Origin: JAGOBX01 sp036733285
Lineage (GTDB): Bacteria > JAGOBX01
Length of the DNA stretch: 21,371 bases
NCBI GenBank assembly: GCA_036733285.1
Contig: DAINAU010000074.1
Span: 1 to 21,371, forward strand
Direction of reading: 5' to 3'
Part shown: positions 15,210 through 21,371 of the stretch, piece after piece
Numbering within the stretch: the first letter of the stretch is position 1
Layout: each line of letters begins with the position of its first letter
Made by a program: the position numbers and the translations under genes
Notes under the pieces: generated by a model
The model's database searches: none
What the model was told of the DNA's origin: nothing
Seen by the model: only the letters and a program-made list of their open reading frames with translations

Positions 15210-16264
15210 ACGACAAACATTTTACGGGAAAAATAATTGCAAACAAGGGAAGTCCCTCGAAAAAATTGAATTATCTGGAACACGATAATTCGAAGCTATA
15301 TTTTAAGTTCGATCATATAGAAAAAGATTTTTTATTCAAAAAATCAGTTAACGAAAGAAAAAATATTTTTTGCAATTTTATAGACGATACTTGCCGAAAA
15401 TGTGATCGAACATTTTACAGTGCTGTAATAGATCTTGAGGACGGGTTAGGTAATCAGCTTGAAGAGGAAGAAACGATAAAACTTTTTTTTTATATTATGA
15501 ATCGTCATTTTAAAGGCTGTTTAGGCGTGATGGCGATTCACAAAAATGAAAAAGATGAATGTAACAAGCATAAACATATGCATATCGAGATTAGTTCAAG
15601 GGATTATAATATGAAGGTATTGAATATTACAAATGAAAAATACTATTATTTTTTTAAAGATGTCAATGATTATTTGAGAAAACATGGAATTCAAAAAGAA
15701 TTCAAACTTATCCAGCCGGGAAATTTTGGCGTAAATAAAGGGAAATCTAATTTATTAGGTCATAACTTGAAAACATCAATAAATAGATTTCCGCAGACGC
15801 AGAGATTAAATAATTTTCGCCGAATGATAAATCGAATTTGTATTGATCCCAAAAATGAAATTGATCAGAATGCGTATGCAGATCATTTTGGTTTTGAATC
15901 AAATAATGAATTTATAAATAATTTGAAAAACAATTTGAAAAAGAATGAGCGATATATAAATTCATTAACAGCAAAGAAACCACGAAAAAAGCAAGGTTTT
16001 TTGGAAATTTTATGGGAAATGTTAAGGATTGAAACAATATATTTTAGGCGAATGTTAATGCTAATGGAACTTGAAAAAGCTAAGAAAAAAAAGAAGGAAA
16101 TTGAAAATCAAAGAGAAGAATTTGAAAAAACTCAGCGAGAAATCAAACGTAAAAAAGAACTTATTGAAACAGAAAAATTTTGTAATAAATTTTCGAATAT
16201 TGTATCAGCGATTATATCTGAAAGTAAAAATAAAAATGTCCAGAAAAGCGGGCACGATTTTTAA
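15206..16264 (+). CDS. Relaxase (MOBP/MobA-like mobilization nickase)
   Basis: The 352-aa protein has an N-terminal KGSPSKKLNYLEHDN (motif I region, candidate catalytic Tyr23) and the metal-binding three-histidine motif H112...KHKHMHIEIS (H122, H124, H126). Two CxxC-like pairs are hinted near residue 60 (CRKC). The last ~90 residues are a long charged coiled coil (LELEKAKKKKKEIENQREEF) without a recognisable primase or helicase domain, so the protein is short like relaxases of mobilizable rather than self-transmissible elements. It would nick oriT and pilot one strand through another element's secretion channel. No coupling protein or T4SS gene is present in the window. Confidence 0.8.
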   Translation: MNDKHFTGKIIANKGSPSKKLNYLEHDNSKLYFKFDHIEKDFLFKKSVNERKNIFCNFIDDTCRKCDRTFYSAVIDLEDGLGNQLEEEETIKLFFYIMNRHFKGCLGVMAIHKNEKDECNKHKHMHIEISSRDYNMKVLNITNEKYYYFFKDVNDYLRKHGIQKEFKLIQPGNFGVNKGKSNLLGHNLKTSINRFPQTQRLNNFRRMINRICIDPKNEIDQNAYADHFGFESNNEFINNLKNNLKKNERYINSLTAKKPRKKQGFLEILWEMLRIETIYFRRMLMLMELEKAKKKKKEIENQREEFEKTQREIKRKKELIETEKFCNKFSNIVSAIISESKNKNVQKSGHDF

Positions 16265-16296
16265 AATTTAAAAATATTTTTTAGGGGGTTTTTAAA

Positions 16297-17073
16297 ATGG
16301 AAAAATTAAGTAATGAAGAATTGGAAGAAATGAAAAGGAGTAAAATTATTGTGGATAGTTATTATGAAAATTTGAAAAATTCAAATTATGAAATTCCGGA
16401 AAAAATTCAATTATTACGTTTAGGTTATATTATTTTTCAATTGCAAAAAGATAAGGCAAAAGCATTACATAATGTAATGAAGTATTCATTGCAAAGTAGC
16501 GATGATACAGCTGGTCACTGTTTACGTGTAGCAGAACTTTCAGTAAATATTTTTGAGGAAGCTCTGAAATTTCAGATCAAGAATCAATTTCTTATGCAAC
16601 AACGAAAAAATAATTTATACATCGCCGCTCTGATACATGATATCGGAAAAACTCATACAAATCTCATTGTTTTTAACCCACTACAGTTAACTCAAAAGGA
16701 ACGAGCTTTATTGCCGCGACACTGTATGGCAGGATACTGCATATTAAAAAACTCTGAATTTTCAGATGAAATTTGTAATGTAGCTAAAGAACATCATGAA
16801 CGTTATGATGGTAAAGGATATCCGGATCAAAAAATTGGCAAACAAATATCTGAATTTGCACGTTGTGTTGCTGTATGTGATGTATACGATGCATTAAATT
16901 CAGATCGTGGCTACCACAAAGGAAAAACGAGCCAAGAAGCACTGAATATTATGGAAAAAAACAGAGGCGCTTTTGATTTTATTTTTTTTAACGCATTAAA
17001 AAGAGTAGTTAAAAAAAAAGAAGAAAAATTAAATAGGAATCTTGAAATTGATTCTTCAAATTTACTGACTTGA
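16297..17073 (+). CDS. HD-GYP domain phosphodiesterase
   Basis: The 258-aa soluble protein has an ~60-residue helical N-terminus and a complete HD-GYP domain: GHCLRVAELS, HDIGK (H114, D115), LLPRHCMAGY (second His pair), KEHHERYDGKGYPD (GYP at 174-176) and CVAVCDVYDALNSDRGYHKGKT. HD-GYP proteins hydrolyse cyclic di-GMP or cGAMP-type dinucleotides. All metal ligands appear present. AGGGGG precedes the ATG, 32 bp after the relaxase, so it is likely co-transcribed with mobilization genes. A nucleotide-signal enzyme is uncommon there and could tie transfer to lifestyle state. The stop codon lies inside the first TTTACTGAcTTGAATTTTGA repeat. Confidence 0.9.
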   Translation: MEKLSNEELEEMKRSKIIVDSYYENLKNSNYEIPEKIQLLRLGYIIFQLQKDKAKALHNVMKYSLQSSDDTAGHCLRVAELSVNIFEEALKFQIKNQFLMQQRKNNLYIAALIHDIGKTHTNLIVFNPLQLTQKERALLPRHCMAGYCILKNSEFSDEICNVAKEHHERYDGKGYPDQKIGKQISEFARCVAVCDVYDALNSDRGYHKGKTSQEALNIMEKNRGAFDFIFFNALKRVVKKKEEKLNRNLEIDSSNLLT

Positions 17074-17080
17074 ATTTTGA
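17061..17080 (+). repeat. First copy of the recombinase-associated direct repeat
   Basis: TTTACTGACTTGAATTTTGA overlaps the last codons and stop of the HD-GYP gene. It differs at one base from the consensus of the array at 18493-19571. Confidence 0.7.
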
Positions 17081-17160
17081 CGATTTTGTTCAGTATATTT
17101 TATGAATTGTCAGCCAAAAAATGAAATTTTTTTTTCATTTGATTGCAAAATATATCCCAT

Positions 17161-17184
17161 AACCGCCGAGTTTTCTCGGCGGTT
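17161..17184 (+). terminator. Strong rho-independent-type hairpin
   Basis: AACCGCCGAG (17161-17170), TTTT loop, CTCGGCGGTT (17175-17184): a perfect 10-bp stem between the HD-GYP gene and the first recombinase. The T-run after it is short. A second weaker AATGAAA/TTCATT hairpin lies near 17120-17142. Confidence 0.75.
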
Positions 17185-17206
17185 ATTTACTGATTTGAAT
17201 TTTAAA
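17185..17206 (+). repeat. Direct repeat immediately before the first recombinase
   Basis: ATTTACTGATTTGAATTTTA matches the array consensus and abuts the start codon of the recombinase at 17209. Confidence 0.75.
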
Positions 17207-17208
17207 AT

Positions 17209-18405
17209 ATGGAAGATGAATTGACCAAAAACAATATTTTTTTTAAAATGTTATTTAATGAATGGCAGAACCTCTCTGAAGTCGAATCTGCTAAAGTGAA
17301 TAACAAGTTTTCTGTTCTATTTTATCCATTTTTAGATAATACTCGTGGAAATTCTGTCAGAATACAAGTAATAATAAAAGCGGATAAAGAAAAAATAAAA
17401 AAAATATTTACACTTTCAAAATCAGTTGATAAAAATTCATGCTGTCAAATTTCAAATAAAGCTGGGGTATCTTTCAATATTCCGATAGAAGATGTTAAAG
17501 ATATTTATAGTTTTGTGCAAGAAGTTGAAAATCACTGGAAAGCAGGAAAAAGCATCTCTATTTTTTCAAAACCTAATATTTCTGTTTCTGAATTTGCTGA
17601 AAAATATTTTGTGAATGAATTTATAGAAAAACAACCAAGTGAAAAAAGCAGGATTGATAAATTATTAGAGTATTGGCGAAACTATAAAATAAAAGATGTT
17701 TATAAAAAGCAAATTGAAGAATTTATTAATAAATTTCTTAACGAATATGCAGAAAGCACTACTAGAAAATATTGTTTGATTTTAAGAGCAATTTTTGATC
17801 TCTCAATTGAAATTGGTTATATTAGTTCCAATCCATTTTTTAAAATAAAACTACCCAGCAATGAACCCAAAAATGAAACATCGGCAATTCCGTATGAAGT
17901 TTTACCTGGATTATTTGAAAAATTAAAATCAAAAAATAATATATTGTACGAATATTGTCTGCTTTTGTATTATACTGGATTAAGACCGATTGATGTTCTT
18001 AATTTAACATTTGAAAATGTTATTTTGCTACAAAATATTAAAGTTTTTCGGCTAAGAGAAAGTAAACTAAAAAAATATCGCCGCATTACAATAGTACCGA
18101 TTCACCCTGAAATTGAACGACTAATATTGCGTGATCGAACTGAAGGATATATTTTTGAATTTGAAACATCACGAAAAAGTATTAAGCACCGGATGTCTGA
18201 CTTATTTAAAACAGTTGCGCAAGATTATGTTCCATATCAATTTCGGCATACATTTCCTACGGAATTAAGTAAATACGATGAAAATGAAACACATATAAAT
18301 TTTTTACAGGGTAAACTTCCTGAGGGAACTATGAAACGTTATCTGAAAAGAGATATTCAAAGAATGTATGAAGCAATTTGTAAATTACCAATCGTATCAA
18401 AATAA
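17209..18405 (+). CDS. Tyrosine recombinase 1 (phage-integrase family)
   Basis: The 398-aa protein has an N-terminal arm-binding-like segment (FYPFLDNTRGNSVRIQVIIK), a SAM-like core-binding domain (~125-215) and a C-terminal catalytic domain. The catalytic domain has Arg259 in YTGLRPIDVLNL, a Lys in the ESKLKKYRR beta-turn, Arg346-His347 in YQFRHTF, and nucleophile Tyr378 in GTMKRYLKRD. The usual first His of HxxR is Tyr, and LGH near the C-terminus is replaced by LQGK. It is a close paralogue of the recombinase at 19637 but has ~26 more N-terminal residues and much more A+T-rich codons. PTEL replaces STEL after RHTF and Q replaces L before GK, so it may be the degenerating copy. No Shine-Dalgarno precedes the ATG. 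Confidence 0.88.
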   Translation: MEDELTKNNIFFKMLFNEWQNLSEVESAKVNNKFSVLFYPFLDNTRGNSVRIQVIIKADKEKIKKIFTLSKSVDKNSCCQISNKAGVSFNIPIEDVKDIYSFVQEVENHWKAGKSISIFSKPNISVSEFAEKYFVNEFIEKQPSEKSRIDKLLEYWRNYKIKDVYKKQIEEFINKFLNEYAESTTRKYCLILRAIFDLSIEIGYISSNPFFKIKLPSNEPKNETSAIPYEVLPGLFEKLKSKNNILYEYCLLLYYTGLRPIDVLNLTFENVILLQNIKVFRLRESKLKKYRRITIVPIHPEIERLILRDRTEGYIFEFETSRKSIKHRMSDLFKTVAQDYVPYQFRHTFPTELSKYDENETHINFLQGKLPEGTMKRYLKRDIQRMYEAICKLPIVSK

Positions 18406-18492
18406 CTATAAACGTTTTTTTACTATTTTTGTAATAAAATAATTTTGCATTGTTTGATTTAAATTTTTTCATTTTTGACCGCTTGCACCAAA

Positions 18493-19572
18493 ATTTACTG
18501 ATTTCGATATTTGAAAAAATGAATTTGATATGCCTCTTAATTTACTGAACTGAACTTTGAAAAAATGTATCAGCTACTTTGAATTAATTCACTGTTTCAA
18601 ATTATAATGCAAAAAATCATCTATAAATTTTTTGATTTACTGAATTGAAATTTGAATAATTTTCATTTTTTATTTTTTGATTTATTTTTACTGATTTGAT
18701 TTTTGAAAAATGAAATCTATTAAATATTGATAAAATCAAGATAATAATAAAAATAGAATAGTACGCCATATTCTTATTTCCGAAATTAAATTTTAACCTT
18801 AAAGAAACTTGCCAAAAACACATTACGCGATGCGCTGCAGTCAAGAAAATCCAGAAAAATTAAGGTTTCTATCGGCATTCAAAATATTTTAAAATACCTG
18901 CCGATAGACACTCCTAAATTTTTCAGCACTGCGTTCGGCATCGACAAAAAACAAATATTGATTAAAACGATGCCGACCTTGCCTTCGGTTTTCTTGACAG
19001 CGCGCACTTTCAGGTTTTTTGCGAATTATCGGAAATAAGAATATTTCTGTCTAACGTCAGAATTTTACATAATATTATTGATTTTACTGATTCGAATTCT
19101 TTCCAATTTTTTTGTCTGATTTCTTGATTTACTGATTCGAATTTTGAAATATGATGTTTTTAAATGAAAATTTACAGATTAAATTATTACGTGAAAAAAA
19201 TTATATTAAACTTTATTATTTACTGATTTGAAATTTGATTATACCGAACAATTTGTTTCTCATATTTACTGATTTGAATTTTGAAAATTAATTTCAAATT
19301 GCTGATAGTATTCAAAAAAAGTTATTCTTTGATGATATTGATATTTTACTGATTTGGTATTTGATAAAAACGGAAAAATGTTTTGCTCCTTAAATTAACT
19401 GAATTGATATTTGAAATATTTCATTTATTTAATTTTTGTTTTCTTATTTTACTGATTTGACACTTGAAATATACTTTGATGCTTGTTTTTTTAATTTACT
19501 GATTTGAATCTTGAAAAATGTTAAATCTACCAAAAGTGTAATTTTTTAATTTTGCATTCTACTGACTTGACA
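18493..19572 (+). repeat. Array of degenerate ~22-25 bp direct repeats between the two recombinases
   Basis: Copies of TTTACTGATTTGAATTTTGA, all in + orientation, begin near 18493, 18539, 18635, 18686, 19081, 19127, 19218, 19264, 19343, 19393, 19446 and 19494, with a partial one at 19557. A weak further copy lies near 18587. ACTGA-TTGA is the most conserved core, and positions 10-15 vary. Gaps between copies range from about 20 to 70 bp and have no shared sequence. A 277-bp palindromic element splits the array. No gene is seen in 18406-19636. Confidence 0.9.
18768..19044. mobile_element. 277-bp palindromic element, cloverleaf-forming, MITE-like
   Basis: Perfect 16-bp inverted ends ATATTCTTATTTCCGA (18768-18783) and its complement (19029-19044) enclose nested pairings: AACCTTAAAG (18795-18804) with 19007-19016 (9 of 10), and GCGCTG plus TCAAGAAAA (18832-18849) with 18989-19003. 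Two inner hairpins follow: TCTATCGGCA/TGCCGATAGA (18868-18908, with a further outer stem to 18855/18923) and TCGGCATCG/CGATGCCGA (18935-18976). G+C is higher than in the surroundings. No ORF and no clear target-site duplication are seen. It could be a non-autonomous transposon, a structured RNA or a replication/recombination structure. Confidence 0.75.
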
Positions 19573-19595
19573 AACTAAATAATTATATTTATAAT
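19567..19595 (+). promoter_or_regulatory. Sigma70 promoter of tyrosine recombinase 2
   Basis: TTGACA (19567-19572) and TATAAT (19590-19595) are consensus boxes at the ideal 17-bp spacing. The -35 box is part of the last array repeat (CTACTGACTTGACA), so a repeat-binding protein would compete with RNA polymerase. Confidence 0.8.
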
Positions 19596-19603
19596 CCAGA
19601 CAA

Positions 19604-19621
19604 AATGAATGGCAGAACCTC
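19604..19621 (+). repeat. 18-bp sequence shared by both recombinase genes
   Basis: AATGAATGGCAGAACCTC is identical at 17257-17274 (inside recombinase 1) and here (5' leader of recombinase 2). Downstream the two genes differ every few bases. Confidence 0.85.
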
Positions 19622-19636
19622 AATGGAGGTGCTGCA

Positions 19637-20800
19637 ATGAGCAACAATGTAAATTATGAATTTTATCCGTTTCTGGATAAAACAAGAGGCAATTCAGTAA
19701 GGCTACAGGTTATTATAAAAACTGATAAAGAAGTTATAAAAAAAACATTTACTACGACAAAATCAGTTGATAAAAAAAAGTGCTGCCAGATTGCCAATAA
19801 GATAGGGATACCTTTTGATATCCCAGTTCAAAATGTAAAAGATATTTATAACTTTATTCAAGAAGTTGAAAGTTCCCTGGAAAACGGAAAAAGTGTTTCA
19901 GAAATCTTGAAACCGGATTTTACAGTCAGCGAATTTGCCGAGAAATATTTTGTGAATGACTTTTTAGATAAGCAGCCGAACGAAAAGAGCCGCATAAACA
20001 AATTGCTGCAGTATTGGAAAGATTACGATATAAAAAAAGTTAATCTAATCAATGTTGAACATTTTAAAAATGCATTTATGAAAGAAAACGCGCAAAGCAC
20101 AGTGAGAAAATATTGTTTGATTTTACGAACTATTTTCAAACTGTCGGTAGAACTTGGTTATCGAGATACAAATCCATTCACTAATGTCAAACTTCCGAAT
20201 AATATTATTGAAGAAGAAACTGAACCTATACCGTCCGCGCTTTTACCGGAACTTTTTTCACAGTTAAAAATGAAGAATCAAACGCTTTATGATTATTGCA
20301 TTTTGATTTTTTATACAGGACTGCGGCCTGTTGACATACTCAATCTTACTTTTGAGAATGTTAAGCAAATTGACGGAGTAAAGGTTTTTCAACTGCGCGA
20401 AAGTAAAATAAAAAAATACAATCGCGTAACAATAATACCGGTTCATCCGGAAATTGAAAAACTTATAATGCGAGATAGGACAGATGGGAATATTTTTGAA
20501 TTCACTTCTTCGCGCAAAAGTATTACACACAGAATGTCGGATTTGTTTAAAACTGTGACACCGGATTATGTTCCTTATCAACTACGTCATACCTTTTCAA
20601 CTGAATTGAGTAAAGCTGATGTCAATGAAACACACATCAATTTTCTGTTAGGAAAACTACCCGAAGGCACGATGAAACATTACCTGAAACGTGATATAAA
20701 AACTCTGTATGACGCGATATGCAAATTGCCGAAAGTTTCCTCGCGGCTTCCTCGCAATGAAAAAACGGGTGTTTCTGACGTGTCTGAGATGATGGCCTGA
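19637..20800 (+). CDS. Tyrosine recombinase 2 (tRNA-adjacent integrase)
   Basis: The 387-aa paralogue of recombinase 1 has the same layout: FYPFLDKTRGNSVRLQVIIK, a core-binding domain with EKYFVNDFLDKQPNEKSRINKLL, and a catalytic domain with Arg230 (YTGLRPVDIL), a Lys in ESKIKKY, Arg317-His318 (YQLRHTFSTEL) and Tyr349 (GTMKHYLKRD). It shares the His-to-Tyr (HxxR) and LGH-to-LGK changes. These look family-specific rather than damage, since YxxR and LGK are kept in both copies. GGAGGT six bases before the ATG and a consensus promoter indicate active expression. The stop is 38 bp from the 3' end of tRNA-Leu on the other strand, the classic arrangement for integration at a tRNA. G+C is higher than in copy 1. 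A short C-terminal extension (RLPRNEKTGVSDVSEMMA) is unique to it. Confidence 0.92.
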   Translation: MSNNVNYEFYPFLDKTRGNSVRLQVIIKTDKEVIKKTFTTTKSVDKKKCCQIANKIGIPFDIPVQNVKDIYNFIQEVESSLENGKSVSEILKPDFTVSEFAEKYFVNDFLDKQPNEKSRINKLLQYWKDYDIKKVNLINVEHFKNAFMKENAQSTVRKYCLILRTIFKLSVELGYRDTNPFTNVKLPNNIIEEETEPIPSALLPELFSQLKMKNQTLYDYCILIFYTGLRPVDILNLTFENVKQIDGVKVFQLRESKIKKYNRVTIIPVHPEIEKLIMRDRTDGNIFEFTSSRKSITHRMSDLFKTVTPDYVPYQLRHTFSTELSKADVNETHINFLLGKLPEGTMKHYLKRDIKTLYDAICKLPKVSSRLPRNEKTGVSDVSEMMA

Positions 20801-20808
20801 AAACCAAA

Positions 20809-20835
20809 ATAACCCGCTGATAAACAACGGGTTAT
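20809..20835. terminator. Bidirectional terminator between integrase 2 and tRNA-Leu
   Basis: ATAACCCG (20809-20816) pairs with CGGGTTAT (20828-20835) around an 11-nt loop. It sits 8 bp after the integrase stop and 4 bp from the tRNA 3' end. A modest T-run follows on the minus strand. Confidence 0.7.
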
Positions 20836-20838
20836 ATA

Positions 20839-20925
20839 TGGTGCCGAAGGTCGGACTCGAACCGACATGGACCGAAGCCCGCTGGATTTTGAGTCCAGTG
20901 CGTCTACCAATTTCACCACTCCGGC
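20839..20925 (-). tRNA. tRNA-Leu(CAA), CCA encoded
   Basis: The 87-nt gene folds into a standard type II cloverleaf: acceptor GCCGGAG/CTTCGGC with one G-U, D-loop with GG, and anticodon stem CTGGA-CTCAAAA-TCCAG giving anticodon CAA. A variable arm CGGGCTTCGGTCCATG and a T-arm with GGTTCGAGTCC follow, then discriminator A plus encoded CCA. It reads UUG leucine codons. The T-arm and 3' end face the integrase gene, so this end is the probable attachment site, though no second copy of the 3' end was found in the window. Confidence 0.97.
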
Positions 20926-20965
20926 AAGCGAGTATTAATTCAAGAAAATCATTGATATTATACTT

Positions 20966-20994
20966 ATTTTACAATGTTTTAGAGAATTTGTCAA
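20966..20994 (-). promoter_or_regulatory. Promoter of tRNA-Leu
   Basis: On the minus strand TTGACA (20989-20994) and TAAAAT (20966-20971) have a 17-bp spacer, about 35-40 bp before the tRNA 5' end. A second TATAAT (20957-20962) is too far from the -35. From 21000 to 21242 I see no gene, only a weak minus-strand hairpin with T-run near 21076-21096 that could terminate the gene at 21243. Confidence 0.7.
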
Positions 20995-21242
20995 GTATTT
21001 TATTTTTAAGAGCAGCGCTAAACAAAATCGACGAGTAAAATAAGAGTTCGATAAAAACAACGCTTCGGATAAGAAAAAGCCGGCCTCAAAAGTCGGAAAT
21101 ATTAAAAAAAATGTAAAAAATTTAAAAAACAGAAATTTTATTAAAAGTTGTAACTCTGAAAATTCAGAAAAAAAAGACAAGAATCCCCAGCAAAAAACAA
21201 ATTGAAATTAAAAAAAAGTATTAATCCCCAAAAACAGAAATT

Positions 21243-21371
21243 TTACGCTGTTTTAGGTTCGATAAGAATTGCGTATTTTAACGAATTCATATCGTCAGCC
21301 GATACTGATTCGGCAACTAAATTCACATAACCAGAAGTCAAATCAGCTAAGTCATTAAAAATAAATAAGAA
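21243..21371 (-). CDS. 3' end of an unknown gene (42 codons visible)
   Basis: The minus-strand frame is open from the window edge to TAA at 21243. It encodes FNDLADLTSGYVNLVAESVS, then ADDMNSLKYAILIEPKTA. The codon use and strand-helix-strand pattern look coding, and there is no competing frame. The family is not recognisable from this fragment. It is the gene upstream of tRNA-Leu on the chromosome side and probably belongs to the host backbone rather than to the element. Confidence 0.55.
   Translation of the reverse strand, partial: FLFIFNDLADLTSGYVNLVAESVSADDMNSLKYAILIEPKTA

Noticed and set aside
18617..18844. Minus-strand 75-aa frame
   Set aside because: It spans array repeats and half of the palindromic element; no ribosome binding site and low-complexity composition.
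18493..19572. CRISPR array
   Set aside because: Repeats are degenerate, spacing is irregular (about 20 to 70 bp), spacers are AT-rich without uniform length, and no cas gene is present.
18493..19572. Integron attC array
   Set aside because: No gene cassettes lie between repeats, the repeats lack the R/L-box inverted arrangement, and the recombinases lack an IntI-like inserted domain that I can see.
20839..20862. Second attachment site copy of the tRNA 3' end inside the window
   Set aside because: I searched for the T-arm/acceptor sequence elsewhere and saw none; the other end of the element, if any, lies outside.
20680..20919. Minus-strand frame MVKLVDALDSKSSGLRSM
   Set aside because: It is the translation of tRNA-Leu plus the reverse of the integrase gene, a common annotation artefact.
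20838..21038. Plus-strand frame MVPKVGLEPTWTEARWIL
   Set aside because: Also a translation of the tRNA-Leu complement; no ribosome binding site of its own and no continuation.
20935..21180. Minus-strand 81-aa Phe/Leu-rich frame
   Set aside because: It contains the tRNA promoter, has no clear start signal, and its hydrophobicity follows from A-rich complementary DNA.

Overview
The window is a strongly AT-rich bacterial segment that uses the standard code (TAA, TAG and TGA all end genes) and mostly clear AGGAGG-type ribosome binding sites. It reads as a mosaic of mobile and accessory DNA on the 3' side of a tRNA-Leu(CAA) gene, with a tyrosine recombinase ending about 40 bp from that tRNA. The species cannot be named from sequence alone. 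Nothing identifies a cultured genus, and an uncultivated AT-rich lineage is likely.

Left part (1-7157, + strand): the window opens inside a chimeric reading frame. Its first part is a Type IIG/Eco57I-like restriction-modification enzyme and its last part is a VWA domain (DUF2201-like) with an intact metal-binding MIDAS motif. It is followed by a small membrane protein, a ClpP-like serine protease with a full catalytic triad, a DnaA-like AAA+ protein without the DNA-binding domain or the box VII arginines, a large AAA ATPase, a small conserved protein, a DUF6745 protein and a 53-aa ORF. The ATPases, protease and VWA domain suggest one ATP-driven protein-remodelling or conflict-type module. That function is inferred.

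Middle part (7311-12028, - strand): a multi-gene transposition module. It contains a DUF6431-like zinc protein that needs a -1 frameshift, a small ORF, a DD35E/Mu-type transposase split by a frame change, an ExeA/TniB-like ATPase, a small Cys-rich protein and a hypothetical protein. Upstream of its promoter lies a very regular array of CTGGGATATWCTGGGAT sites. The array runs into the 3' end of a response-regulator gene and encodes that protein's tail. I read it as the transposase-binding end of the element or an operator array.

Next come an orphan REC-LuxR response regulator and a 473-aa unknown protein (both -). A mobilization operon (+) follows: a small helical protein, an oriT-like hairpin, a MobC-like protein, a three-His relaxase and an HD-GYP phosphodiesterase.

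Right part (17061-20925): two paralogous tyrosine recombinases separated by a 1.2-kb gene-free stretch. The stretch holds at least a dozen degenerate copies of a 20-odd-bp direct repeat (consensus TTTACTGATTTGAATTTTGA) at irregular spacing, interrupted by a 277-bp palindromic element that can fold as a cloverleaf. The last repeat overlaps the -35 box of a near-perfect promoter for the second recombinase. An 18-bp sequence is identical at both recombinase genes although the genes have diverged. This recombinase, repeat-array and palindrome assembly is the best candidate for something undescribed. After the tRNA there is its promoter and the 3' end of an unknown gene.
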